A stretch of 64,000 bases of DNA from positions 183,653 to 247,652 of the forward strand of contig NZ_JIAK01000006.1 in NCBI RefSeq assembly GCF_000620765.1. Reading direction: 5' to 3'. Positions 25,923 to 37,390 of the stretch are shown here, one piece after another. How positions within the stretch are numbered: the first letter of the stretch is position 1; every line of letters begins with the position of its first letter. The notes beneath the pieces were generated by a model. The model saw nothing but the letters and a program-made list of their open reading frames with translations, searched no databases and had not been told where the DNA came from. Made by a program: the position numbers and the translations under genes. The DNA comes from Desulfovermiculus halophilus DSM 18834 (GTDB taxonomy: Bacteria > Desulfobacterota > Desulfovibrionia > Desulfovibrionales > Desulfothermaceae).

Positions 25923-28900
25923 ATGTGCGGCATAGTCGTTTACTGGGGGCAGGCGGAGAATCCGCTGACCCGAATTCTCACCGGGATGTGGTCCATTATT
26001 TACCGAGCCCCGGACAGCACCGGGGTAGGCGTGTTCGGGGACGAGCTGGAGCCAGTGCGGACCAGGAAGGCCGTGGGCTCAGTCATTGAGCTGGTTCAGA
26101 GCCTGAACCGCCGGCCGCTGACCGTGCGCACCGGTGCGGAGCTGATCTCCTGCTTCGTCTCCCCGGATTCTGGACCCGAGGGGGTCCGTGAAGGGCAGCG
26201 CCGCCTTGTGCACTTCGAGGGATTGCCGCTGGAGGCATGCACCCGGATACATAACGGGGATGTCTCTCCCCCCGCCTGGTCCGAGCTGCAGGATGAGCAG
26301 GAAGGCCGACGGCTGGATCCGGGCATGCCGGGTGCTCCAGGGGCGGAAAGCGGATTTCGGATCACATCTGCCCAGGACCTGCGGCAAATGATTCAGACCT
26401 GCATAGTGGACCTTGATCTCCCCCCGCTGGTGGTCAAGTCCATTCTGGCCCATACCCTGGGCGAGACCCTGGAGCAGATGTCCGCAGAAGGGGCCTTGCC
26501 TCTGGCCGTGTCCAGCGTCCTTGAGGACTGGGAACGTCTGTTCGAGGGACTGGTCGAGCAGGGCCGCCCGTTGCGCCCTCTGCGGGAAGAGCAGGGGATT
26601 TCCGGCCGTCCGGCCTATGCCCGCCGCTATCTCTGGCAGGCCCTGGTCAGGACCAGGTTGTACATTCCCGCCGACTATGACCGGGACGGGGTCCGGCATC
26701 TGTTTCGCCTCCTGGACTCTTTGGTCCTGAGCCGTGTGGCCCACAGCGGCCGGATGAGCGAGGGGATACAGGATATCTTTGTCCAGCTCCAAACCGGGAA
26801 GAAGCTTCCCGGACTGCACTGGCAGAGCCTGTACCGAGCTGAACGGGCCCTCAATGTCTACGGCCTGGCTGCCGCAGCCGCGTATATCCATGTTCAGCAG
26901 GAGGAGGCCTCCAAGTTCGGCCGGGTGGCGCCGCCCTGGGCCGGCAGCTCTCCGGGGCAGACCCATCCCCGGCTTTTGCAGGCCGTCAGTCAGCCTGTCC
27001 TGGCCCACGGGCGATGGGCCATTCAATCCCAGGTCACCCTGAGCAATACGCATCCTTTTCTGGATCAGGAGGGGATGCGCTGTGCCTGCGTCAACGGACA
27101 GTTCAGCACTGAGGTCGAGTCCCGGGTCCGGCAGTTTCTGACCCGGGTGGCCGGAATTCATCTGCGCAGCGAGAACTCGACGGAATACTTCGCCCAGCTC
27201 TGGGGGCTGTACGCCAAGGTCCTCTCCCGGGAGCAGTCCAGATACGATGCCGTCCGCCAGCAGGTCTTGCTGGGGCTGGACGACCTGGCCGTGGGCAGCC
27301 AGGCCATTGATCATCAGGTCTACAAACGTCTGCAGGGAGCCAGTGCCGAGGAGATCGAGGAGCTGGCCTTTGTCCAGGCCATGCGGGTCATGATCCAGGA
27401 CGGCGGGCAGGTGGCCGTGGCCGGAATCAGCCTTGTTGCCCCCAGTCGGGTCTTTGCCGCCAGCCACAACCGTCCGGTGTTTGTGGTCCAGCGGCCGGAG
27501 ACCGACGAGTTCATGCTGGTCTCGGATGTGAATGCCGCTCTGGGCCTCTTTCCCCAGAGCATGATCCAGGAAGAAGCCGGAAAGCTGCAGCGGCTGATGG
27601 AGGATCAGTCTCAGGCTTCCCTGGTCATGGCGCCAAAGGGCAATGCGAAGACCGAATCCCAAAAGAGGCAGGAGGCCGTGCTGGACCGATTTCAGGTCCA
27701 GGTCGTGCCCCTGGAGGGCGAGGAGCTCCTGGCCCGGATCACCAGCCGCTGGCATGGGGAGCAGTGCAGGCGGGAAGTGAGCATTGCCGATCTGGACGGC
27801 CGGGAGCAGGGGGAGATCGAACCCTTCACCACCCGCTTGTCCCCGATCCAGATCAAGCGCAACCTGAACCAGACCTTTTATCAGACCCATGTGCAGGAGA
27901 TCCCGGACCGGCTGCGGGAGATACTCGGCGCCTATCTCCCCCCGGATGGGCATCCGGATTTGGCCGGTTTGCCGGTCCGGATGCGCCTGCTCAGGCGACG
28001 GTTCGGGCAGGGACTGACCTCTTTGCGCCGCATTTTCCTTGTCGGCATGGGCACCTCCTATCATGTGGCGGCCATGGCCAAGAGCCTGATTCAGGAGCTG
28101 GTCCCGGATCTGCCGGTGGTGGTCCAAAGCCCGGTGGAAATCGAAAGCGTGGCCAAGAGCATCAATCCGGACCGGGACCTGGTCCTCATGCTCAGCTGGT
28201 CCGGAACAACCTCGGATATGGTGCAATTGGCCAAGGACCTGCACAGCAACCACATAGCCGCGGTGGGAATCACGGAGAAGCCATTCGCCGATCTGGGCCT
28301 GGTCCTGCGCAAAAGCGGCGGCGTTGTTCCGGCCATGAGCGGGGAGGAGGTGACTGTCAGCGGGGTGAAGAGCATGCTCTGCATGCTCATGTGCACGGAG
28401 CTCTTGGCTCTGGCCCTGCTCAGCGAGCTGGGCTACGGGCGCAAGGCCGCGGCTGTGGGACGGCGGCTGCATGACCTGCCCCGGGTGCTGGCCGATATGC
28501 TGGAGGATGAGTCCTACCGGCACTGGAGCAAGCAGCAGTGCAAGGCCTTTGCCCAGAGCCTGTGCCACCTGGTCGTGGATGCCCAGCACTCGGTGGGGGC
28601 TGGAACAGAAATAGCCCTGAAGCTGGAGGAGAGCAGCTGGACGTCCATGGGCAAGACCTTTGACTTCCGGGATGTCGAACCGCACATCTTCGACAGGTGG
28701 AATGCGGACAACCTGGTTGTGGTCAATGCCACCAACCGGGCCAGGCTGCAGGAGTCCATCGCCTGCATGCGGACCCTGACCGCCCGGGATGTGCCTTTTG
28801 TGTGCACAACCTTTGAGCACGAGGATCTGGACACGATCCGCGGGTTGTGCGGGTCGCGGGTACTGACTCTGCCCAAGGTCGACGATCTGGTCCAGCCCTT

Positions 28901-30431
28901 TGTGGATCTGTTTTTCTATCTTCAGTTCGGCTTGGATTACGGTCTGGCCCATGGACGCCAGCCCGGGGATTTCCCCCGGAACAGGGCCAAGTCGGTGACT
29001 GCCAGCCGCAGCCGGCCTCAGGCCATTCCCGGGCCGTCCAAGGAAGCGGCTGCTCTGCACAGGGTGAACGAGGCCTGGCTGTCCTCTGGTCTGCAGACGC
29101 GGACAGAAAACAGGGACGAGCCATCACTCTGGGAACAGCAGCAGGCCCAGCAATGGGAAGGGAGGATTTACCGGGACCTGCGCACCCTGTCCGGGATTTT
29201 GGCCCGGAAGGACGCTTTGAGCCGGCTCATGGTCAGGCCGGGGCAGGCGGTGCGGGATCTGGCCGAGATGCTCTGGGAGCAGCTGGCAGTGGATGGAGAG
29301 ATGGTCTTTCTGCCCCTGGACAAGGCGGCTGAGGCCACAGCCAGGACTGTGGCCAAGCAATGGTCCGCGCTGCTGGCCTGTCCTATCCGGGTGGACTCGC
29401 CAGGAGCCAGCCTGCGGGCCCCGGGGGAAGACGCCCTTATCGTCTTTCTGGCCTCTCAGGTGCCGGAAGACTACGTCCTGGAAGGATTTCTGCCCGACGT
29501 ATCCTCCAACTGCCTGTGGATCGGGCCGCAGCTGCAGGAACGGTTCGCCCGGGCCTTTGACCGGGTGTCCGGGTACGCGCCGCTTCAGGCCCAGGAGCTG
29601 TATTGCCGCCAGGATGTCCTGTACGCCGCCCTGTCCTTGTTCTTCATCTCCATCTGGGAGCAGAAGGCCCCGGACAAGGCCCGCATCCTGCGCCGGCACT
29701 TCGGCCTGGCCGGGATGATGGTCGATGCGGTCCAAAACGATGCCGGTCTGCACGCTGATCTGGTCCGGGCGGTGGCGGACAATCGGGACTACCTGACCGC
29801 TTTGTTCATCGGTCCGGCCACCGGGAACGGGCTGGCCTGGGTGCAGCGATTCGACCAGCACGGCGGCAAGCTCGTGGAGTGGTATCCCTTCGGGGCCAGC
29901 TCGCACGGCCCCTTGGTCACGGTGGACAACAGGGTGGGCGAGAAGTTCGTCGCACTGGGGCCTCGGGAGGAGCTGCTGGCCGCGTATGGGGAGGGCCAGG
30001 TGCGGGCCTGGGAAGAAGCCTATTGTGGGGGCCGGTCCATACAGCAGGTTTGGGCGGATGCCGGACCGGAGCTGCAATCGGCGCCGGTCTCCCCGTTTTT
30101 TGCCCAGGGGCAGTGGTTTTTGCCCCAGCTCAAGCCGGGCTACGACTGCCGGCAGGACAATCTGATCTTCATCGACGCCTGTTCTGAGCGGACCTTTGGC
30201 CAGGCCTTGGACGAGCTGGCCACTTTCGGATGCCGGTTCGCCCGGATGACGCTCATTTCCCAGGCCGCCTTCACCCGGCAGGGCAAGCTCTCCAGCTTTA
30301 TTCCCCATCCGATCAGCCATCTGCTGCTTCTGCCCGACCTGGGGGCTCCGATTTCAGACTATCTCCTGCCCTTTGCCCATACCTTGTTGAGCACGGCCAT
30401 GGCCGCTCAGAGTTTGGAACAATTGACCTGA
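25923..30431 (+). CDS. Giant GlmS-like protein: class II glutamine amidotransferase plus multiple SIS domains
   Basis: 1502 residues against about 600 for GlmS. MCGIVVYWG puts the Ntn nucleophile at Cys2, with RAPDSTGVGVFG following. The second half of the amidotransferase (HGRWAIQSQVTLSNTHPF, then CVNGQF) is displaced to residue ~361 by a large insertion. A first SIS domain is near residue 706 (FLVGMGTSYHVAAMAKSL, LSWSGTTSDMVQLAK) and a second near 885 (EIALKLEESSWTSMG). A ~500-residue extension holds another SIS-like region near 1293-1330 (FIGPATGNGLAW, ASSHGPLVTVD, resembling the GlmS ELKHGPLALID). An aminosugar or other amide-transfer role is inferred. The frame is clean, so it is not a misassembly of two genes. 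Confidence 0.75.
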   Translation: MCGIVVYWGQAENPLTRILTGMWSIIYRAPDSTGVGVFGDELEPVRTRKAVGSVIELVQSLNRRPLTVRTGAELISCFVSPDSGPEGVREGQRRLVHFEGLPLEACTRIHNGDVSPPAWSELQDEQEGRRLDPGMPGAPGAESGFRITSAQDLRQMIQTCIVDLDLPPLVVKSILAHTLGETLEQMSAEGALPLAVSSVLEDWERLFEGLVEQGRPLRPLREEQGISGRPAYARRYLWQALVRTRLYIPADYDRDGVRHLFRLLDSLVLSRVAHSGRMSEGIQDIFVQLQTGKKLPGLHWQSLYRAERALNVYGLAAAAAYIHVQQEEASKFGRVAPPWAGSSPGQTHPRLLQAVSQPVLAHGRWAIQSQVTLSNTHPFLDQEGMRCACVNGQFSTEVESRVRQFLTRVAGIHLRSENSTEYFAQLWGLYAKVLSREQSRYDAVRQQVLLGLDDLAVGSQAIDHQVYKRLQGASAEEIEELAFVQAMRVMIQDGGQVAVAGISLVAPSRVFAASHNRPVFVVQRPETDEFMLVSDVNAALGLFPQSMIQEEAGKLQRLMEDQSQASLVMAPKGNAKTESQKRQEAVLDRFQVQVVPLEGEELLARITSRWHGEQCRREVSIADLDGREQGEIEPFTTRLSPIQIKRNLNQTFYQTHVQEIPDRLREILGAYLPPDGHPDLAGLPVRMRLLRRRFGQGLTSLRRIFLVGMGTSYHVAAMAKSLIQELVPDLPVVVQSPVEIESVAKSINPDRDLVLMLSWSGTTSDMVQLAKDLHSNHIAAVGITEKPFADLGLVLRKSGGVVPAMSGEEVTVSGVKSMLCMLMCTELLALALLSELGYGRKAAAVGRRLHDLPRVLADMLEDESYRHWSKQQCKAFAQSLCHLVVDAQHSVGAGTEIALKLEESSWTSMGKTFDFRDVEPHIFDRWNADNLVVVNATNRARLQESIACMRTLTARDVPFVCTTFEHEDLDTIRGLCGSRVLTLPKVDDLVQPFVDLFFYLQFGLDYGLAHGRQPGDFPRNRAKSVTASRSRPQAIPGPSKEAAALHRVNEAWLSSGLQTRTENRDEPSLWEQQQAQQWEGRIYRDLRTLSGILARKDALSRLMVRPGQAVRDLAEMLWEQLAVDGEMVFLPLDKAAEATARTVAKQWSALLACPIRVDSPGASLRAPGEDALIVFLASQVPEDYVLEGFLPDVSSNCLWIGPQLQERFARAFDRVSGYAPLQAQELYCRQDVLYAALSLFFISIWEQKAPDKARILRRHFGLAGMMVDAVQNDAGLHADLVRAVADNRDYLTALFIGPATGNGLAWVQRFDQHGGKLVEWYPFGASSHGPLVTVDNRVGEKFVALGPREELLAAYGEGQVRAWEEAYCGGRSIQQVWADAGPELQSAPVSPFFAQGQWFLPQLKPGYDCRQDNLIFIDACSERTFGQALDELATFGCRFARMTLISQAAFTRQGKLSSFIPHPISHLLLLPDLGAPISDYLLPFAHTLLSTAMAAQSLEQLT

Positions 30432-30461
30432 TCACTATCAACAGTATAGAATTATACATCA

Positions 30462-30695
30462 ATGACTTTTGAAATAGTGAGTCATATACATCAGGTTGAG
30501 CTTATTGCCCAGGGTGCTGGGATTAAGGAGATAAGGAGGCTGCAAAGGACGTACGGGCGGGGCAATTGGAAGAAAAAGAAGGGCATTGCATATATCCGCC
30601 ATTCATCAGGTAATATAAGGTTAGCTGAGCTTCATTGGTATGAAGCTCACGGCATTGGAAAGAAGGAAATTAAGCGCAAAAGATATTTGGAATAA
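30462..30695 (+). CDS. Small conserved hypothetical protein, first of an AT-rich pair
   Basis: 77 residues, very basic. LIAQGAGIKEIRRLQRTYGRG and AELHWYEAHGIGKKEIKRKR are blocks I recall from a widespread small protein family of unknown function. Base composition is clearly more AT-rich than the flanking genes, suggesting acquisition. It is followed after three bases by a second, acidic 77-residue gene, an arrangement like toxin-antitoxin pairs, but no function is established. Confidence 0.6.
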   Translation: MTFEIVSHIHQVELIAQGAGIKEIRRLQRTYGRGNWKKKKGIAYIRHSSGNIRLAELHWYEAHGIGKKEIKRKRYLE

Positions 30696-30698
30696 AAG

Positions 30699-30932
30699 AT
30701 GAGTACATCAATGAAAACATTCTCTAGATTTGTAGTCTGTATCAATAATTCAGATTATCCTTCTTCCTTGGAGTTACACAAAATTTATCCTGTTCTTGAG
30801 GATCAAAACCTCGAAGTAGAAGATATTCGGATTATTGATGAGAGCGGAGAGGATTATATATATCCTTCTTCATATTTTGTTGACATCCAAGTTCCTGATC
30901 TAGTTAAAAAATCTATGGCAGAGACAGCATAA
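30699..30932 (+). CDS. Small conserved hypothetical protein, second of an AT-rich pair
   Basis: 77 residues, acidic. FVVCINNSDYPSSLELHKIY and IDESGEDYIYPSSYFVDIQVP resemble a common small protein family found beside many bacterial genes, function unknown. It starts three bases after its partner, ends two bases from the convergent hrpB stop, and shares the low GC content. The charge complementarity with its partner suggests the two proteins interact. Confidence 0.6.
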   Translation: MSTSMKTFSRFVVCINNSDYPSSLELHKIYPVLEDQNLEVEDIRIIDESGEDYIYPSSYFVDIQVPDLVKKSMAETA

Positions 30933-30933
30933 T

Positions 30934-33291
30934 TTAATCCACAACCACTGTCCGGCTTTTGTCCCGAAAGCGAACCCGCCATTTGTTCCCCCAGGCCGGG
31001 AGCTCCCGCCGCGTGGGCGGAGTCTTGCGCACTCCCCCGGTCTTGATCAGCAAAATCTCCTGCTTTTCCGGATAATAGGAGACTTCTACACTCATGTTCT
31101 CCAGGGTCAGGCCGCGGGGATAGCTGCGCTCAAAACGTTCCCGCTCCCAATCCGGAATTCCCGCAAAAGACAGATCATCCGGCTCTAAGAGGGAGAGGTC
31201 CGCACTCTCTTGCAGGCCGATTTCCTGGAGCTTGTCAGTCAGCCACTGGTCGGCATCCACGTATTCCCCCGGGCAAAAGCCCACATGCACAGCCAGGTTC
31301 CAGGCCCGGACCTCTCGGGTAATCCACTCCCCGGCCGGGTGCAGGATGCTGCCCTCCAGGATCAGCCGGCTCACGGCCAGGCAAAGCTCGTGGCCCTGAG
31401 GTTCGCGCCGTTCGATGCGCACTGTGCGTCCGGCCACGCTCCAGGTCTGCTCCAGCCAGATGTTGTCCCCGTCCCATACTGGAACAGGTGACGAGGGGGT
31501 GCCGACCCGGACTTGGGAAATAAGCTGGGTATCCACAGGAGCGAGACAGGTCCCCACATTGAGAGTCTGGCTCGTGCCCTTGCCCGGAACGCTGTGCAGA
31601 TCAAAGACCAGGGCAGCGGCCTCTTTCTTGGGCATCCGGGACTGGCTTGCGATCTGGATCTCCAAATGGTCGTTGCCCATGGCTTGAGGGCGCTTCACCC
31701 GGCGCATGAACAGCAGCTCCGGCGCCGCCCGCATAACCGCTGTAAGAAAATGCTTTCTGGGCAGCCCTTGCGCGCCGCTGCGGGGCGGCAGTCTGCACAG
31801 ATCCCGCAGCTGATCGGCAATCGCCCGGGCTTCCCGCAGAGGTCCGGAGAGGACCTTGAGCCGGGCTGGAGGGGTGCTGCGCAGGCAACGGATCAGGGTC
31901 AAGGCATCGCATTCCTCAGGGGCGAAGCGTTTCAGGGTTTCCTGTTCCCGGTCCGGAGGCAGCCCGGGTAGAATCCGGCCCTGAGCCGAAAGGGCGGCGG
32001 CCAGGTCAACCATCATGGCCTGGGTGGCCGGATCGGGCATGGCCATGATCAGATGGGCCAGAAGGGGGTCCACCGGCAGGCGGATAAAGGCCCGGCCGTG
32101 ATCGGTGATCCGGCCTGATGCATCCACGGCCTGCATGGCCAAAAGACGGGATCGGGCCTGATCCAGGGCGGATTGGGGCAGAGGCTCGGGGAACTCCAGA
32201 TCCTCGATTATGTGTCCGCAGGCTGCGGCCGTGAGCACCAAATCGGTTATGTCTTCGCGCAGGACTTCCGGCGGGGTGGAGGGCTCCAGCTTGGCCTGCC
32301 TGCCCCACAGCCGGAGGCACTGTCCCGGTCCGAGACGCCCGGCCCGCCCGGCGCGCTGGTCTGCCGAGGCCTGGGAGATGACCGACAGGCCGAGCACGGT
32401 GCGTCCGTTGCGCCGGAAAGTTCGCCGTTCCAGGCCGGAATCGATCACCGCCCGGACCGAGGGCAGGGTCAGGGAGGTCTCGGCTACGTTGGTGGCCAGG
32501 ATGATCCGCTGCTTCTCAGACGGGGTGAGCACCGCGTCCTGGATGGCACTGTCAGTGGATGCGTGCAGACCAATGACCCGGTCCGGGGGCAGGCGTTTGT
32601 CCAAAAGGGCCTTGGCTGCCTGGATCTCTCCCCGCCCGGGGAGAAAGACCAATACGTCTCCTTCCGGGGTCTGGTCCAGAACCCGGTTCACAGCCTTGGC
32701 CACCCGTTGATCCAGGTGTTTGCTCCGGGGAAGAGCGGTGTTTTCAGCATAATCGGTGCGCACCGGGTAGGAGGGATCCTCGGCCGCAAGGCTTGTCCCC
32801 TGCACGTACCCGGCCAGCTCCGGACCGGCAAAGGTGGCCGAGGTCAGAACCACCCGCCTGGCATCGGCCCGGAGCAGGGCCAGGAGAAGATCCATATCCC
32901 AGCGCCGTTCGTGGAACTCGTCCAGGATGACGGTGGCGAACCCGGACAGCTTTGTATCCGCGTACCAGCGCAGGGCAATGCCCGGGGTAACGAAGATCAG
33001 CTCTGACTCGGGGCTGTATGTGGTCTCAAAACGGGTGGCGAACCCGATTTCCTGTCCCAGGCTGACTCCATGTGTGCAGGCCAGATAACGGGCCAGGGAC
33101 CGGCAGACCATGCGCCTGGGTTCCACCACCAGAACTCTGCCTATCTCCCGGGCCCAGACCGGCAGGCGGGTGGATTTTCCGGTCCCGGTGGGGGCCTGGA
33201 CCACCACCGGGCCTTGGGCCAGGGCGGAGAGGAACTGGGGCTTTAACGATTCAAAACTGCTGGTTTTTTCGGTGTGTGTTCTGGGTAACAT
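30934..33291 (-). CDS. hrpB: ATP-dependent RNA helicase HrpB
   Basis: 785 residues, typical for HrpB. Walker A APTGTGKST (residues 33-41), the DEAH-box variant DEFHERR, TSAT motif III, and motif VI QRAGRAGR. The C-terminal third carries the HrpB-specific domain, ending GNKWRVRFRDKSR. HrpB is a DEAH helicase acting on RNA, with a poorly defined physiological role. The conventional second Asp-Glu-Ala-His reads Asp-Glu-Phe-His here, which is usual for HrpB. Confidence 0.92.
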   Translation of the reverse strand: MLPRTHTEKTSSFESLKPQFLSALAQGPVVVQAPTGTGKSTRLPVWAREIGRVLVVEPRRMVCRSLARYLACTHGVSLGQEIGFATRFETTYSPESELIFVTPGIALRWYADTKLSGFATVILDEFHERRWDMDLLLALLRADARRVVLTSATFAGPELAGYVQGTSLAAEDPSYPVRTDYAENTALPRSKHLDQRVAKAVNRVLDQTPEGDVLVFLPGRGEIQAAKALLDKRLPPDRVIGLHASTDSAIQDAVLTPSEKQRIILATNVAETSLTLPSVRAVIDSGLERRTFRRNGRTVLGLSVISQASADQRAGRAGRLGPGQCLRLWGRQAKLEPSTPPEVLREDITDLVLTAAACGHIIEDLEFPEPLPQSALDQARSRLLAMQAVDASGRITDHGRAFIRLPVDPLLAHLIMAMPDPATQAMMVDLAAALSAQGRILPGLPPDREQETLKRFAPEECDALTLIRCLRSTPPARLKVLSGPLREARAIADQLRDLCRLPPRSGAQGLPRKHFLTAVMRAAPELLFMRRVKRPQAMGNDHLEIQIASQSRMPKKEAAALVFDLHSVPGKGTSQTLNVGTCLAPVDTQLISQVRVGTPSSPVPVWDGDNIWLEQTWSVAGRTVRIERREPQGHELCLAVSRLILEGSILHPAGEWITREVRAWNLAVHVGFCPGEYVDADQWLTDKLQEIGLQESADLSLLEPDDLSFAGIPDWERERFERSYPRGLTLENMSVEVSYYPEKQEILLIKTGGVRKTPPTRRELPAWGNKWRVRFRDKSRTVVVD

Positions 33292-33333
33292 GGGGCCGAG
33301 GGTAAAGGGCAGGGAAATATATCCGCCCGTTGC

Positions 33334-33534
33334 TTACTCCTTTGCGTACTCCAGCTCGAAATCGATCATTTCCTTGGCCTTGCCCAGGGCGGAATCTTTG
33401 TCTTCCCCGCCCAAGGGCACGTTCTTAATCTCCCGTCCCTGGGGATCAGAGATGGTGAAGGCGTAGTTCGAACACTTGTCCTGGTGTTCTTTGAGCTCAA
33501 TGGTGTAGCCTTTGTAGGTAGTCTGTTCGCTCAT
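33334..33534 (-). CDS. Small hypothetical protein
   Basis: 66 residues, acidic, opening TTYKGYTIELKEHQDKCSNY and containing TISDPQGREIKNVPLGGEDK. I do not recognise a named family. The pattern resembles short conserved proteins of unknown function. A purine-rich AGGCAG site precedes the ATG. It lies between ligA and hrpB on the same strand, so it may be in a transcript with them. Confidence 0.6.
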   Translation of the reverse strand: MSEQTTYKGYTIELKEHQDKCSNYAFTISDPQGREIKNVPLGGEDKDSALGKAKEMIDFELEYAKE

Positions 33535-33565
33535 GTCTGCCTCCCGAGACCTGACTCTATTTTTT

Positions 33566-33619
33566 GGTTCGTGGACGTAGCCTGTGGATTTTTGGAGTTT
33601 GCCATCTCTTCTGTGTGCT
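33566..33619. mobile_element. Solo end of the MITE family
   Basis: GGTTCGTGGACGTAGCCTGT, then GGATTTTTGGAGTTTGCCA, closely matches the left end of the intact element at 45400. No matching right end is found, so this is a truncated or decayed copy. Confidence 0.55.
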
Positions 33620-33690
33620 AACTTTCGGCCCGGTATTTTCTAAGTCCCGCCAAAGAGGGATCCTTGCCCCCTGTCTCCCGTATTCTGCCC

Positions 33691-36044
<2,354 letters not shown>

Positions 36045-36095
36045 TCATGCGCTTGCTTCCTTCCCGGCGCATGTCGCAAAATCACACATAGCGTA

Positions 36096-36124
36096 TTGAC
36101 AAAAAAGATCTGATTTTCTATTCT
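36096..36124 (+). promoter_or_regulatory. Promoter upstream of the acyl-CoA block
   Basis: TTGACA (36096-36101), 17-nt spacer, TATTCT (36119-36124). It would give a leader of about 255 nt before the HMG-CoA lyase gene. A 69-codon frame (36179-36388) overlaps that start in an ATGA but resembles no known protein. Confidence 0.65.
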
Positions 36125-36384
36125 GGCTACAATTTCCTAAAATTATTTGCAAAGGATGGCTCAAAAGCCGTTCATCCAGTGCCTTTGTCTCGTTTTCCGG
36201 AAAATACGGCCCGGCCAGGGGCGGTATGCAGGAGAAATGCACCAGATGCATGCCCAAAAGGCTCCCCGGAGATTGCAGAAGCTTCGGAAAAAGGATTCAA
36301 CAGCGGCCAGGATGCCGTTCAGGATGGAGTCCTCCATCCACCATATAAGGATGTACGCATGTTTTCTTCGGCAGGCAGGTGGAG

Positions 36385-37290
36385 ATGACCGACGATCATG
36401 AATATGTGTCCCTGGTTGAGGTGGGTCCCAGGGACGGGCTGCAGTTTGAAGACAAGGTGCTGTGCACGCAGGATAAGCTTGATTTCATCGCCTGCGTACG
36501 CCGCTCAGGGCTGCGCCGCATCCAGGTCGTCTCCTTTGTTCATCCCCGACGGGTACCGCAGATGGCCGATGCGGAGCAGCTCGTCCACTCCCTGTCCCCT
36601 TCCCCGGAAGTCGAGTATTCGGCCCTGGTCTTAAATCGAACCGGCCTAGACCGGGCCTTGAGTACCCCGATCACGTGTGTGGAGATCTCCGTCTCCGCCA
36701 GCAGCACCCATTCACGCAGAAATACAGGCATGAACAGGCAGGAGGCCCTGGCTCAGGCCACGGATATGACAGTCCGGGCCCGGGCTGCTGGGCTGGCTGT
36801 TCGGGCCAGCCTGCAGTGCGCCTTCGGCTGTGTGTATGAAGGGAGTATCGATCCGCGGGTGGTGTCTGAGATGGCCCAGGCCCTGATGGATGCGGGAGCG
36901 CAGAGCCTGGCCTTGGCCGATACCACAGGCATGGGACATCCCGAATCTGTGCGGACAGTGATTGCAGAAGTAAACAAAGGCATTCCATCGGCTCAAATGG
37001 CCCTGCACCTGCACGATACCCTGGGCTTTGGACTGGTCAATCTTGTTGCCGGCCTGGACTGTGGAGTGCGCTGCTTCGACGTATCCTGCGGCGGTCTGGG
37101 CGGATGCCCCTTTGTTCCAGGAGCGGCCGGGAATATAGCCACTGAAGACACTGTCTATCTTCTGCATGCCCTGGGGTACACAACCGGTGTGGACTGGACC
37201 GGGGCGGCAGCCTGTACACAGAAGCTGGAGGAGGTGTTGGGACGCCGGTTGCCGGCCAAGCTGCGGCCGGGACAGAAAGGAGTTCTCTGA
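36385..37290 (+). CDS. Hydroxymethylglutaryl-CoA lyase
   Basis: 301 residues, HMGL-like TIM barrel. VEVGPRDGLQFE is the catalytic strand with Arg-Asp, and ADTTGMGHP, LHLHDTLGFG and GGLGGCPFVPGAAGNIATED are diagnostic, including the active-site Cys loop. It cleaves HMG-CoA to acetyl-CoA and acetoacetate, the last step of leucine/isovalerate breakdown. The ATG at 36385 is chosen over a GTG two codons upstream. First gene of the acyl-CoA block. Confidence 0.9.
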   Translation: MTDDHEYVSLVEVGPRDGLQFEDKVLCTQDKLDFIACVRRSGLRRIQVVSFVHPRRVPQMADAEQLVHSLSPSPEVEYSALVLNRTGLDRALSTPITCVEISVSASSTHSRRNTGMNRQEALAQATDMTVRARAAGLAVRASLQCAFGCVYEGSIDPRVVSEMAQALMDAGAQSLALADTTGMGHPESVRTVIAEVNKGIPSAQMALHLHDTLGFGLVNLVAGLDCGVRCFDVSCGGLGGCPFVPGAAGNIATEDTVYLLHALGYTTGVDWTGAAACTQKLEEVLGRRLPAKLRPGQKGVL

Positions 37291-37390
37291 AATTGCTGAA
37301 CGCGGCCGCAGATAAATGAAATTTTACGCAGCATAACCGCATTTCTAATTATTTTTTATGCAGCTCGAATAGCAAACCAAAGGAGGGGGT

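Noticed and set aside
26079..29060. 993-codon open frame opposite the GlmS-like gene
   Set aside because: Repetitive shadow translation without domains, typical of high-GC antisense frames; the + strand has clear motifs.
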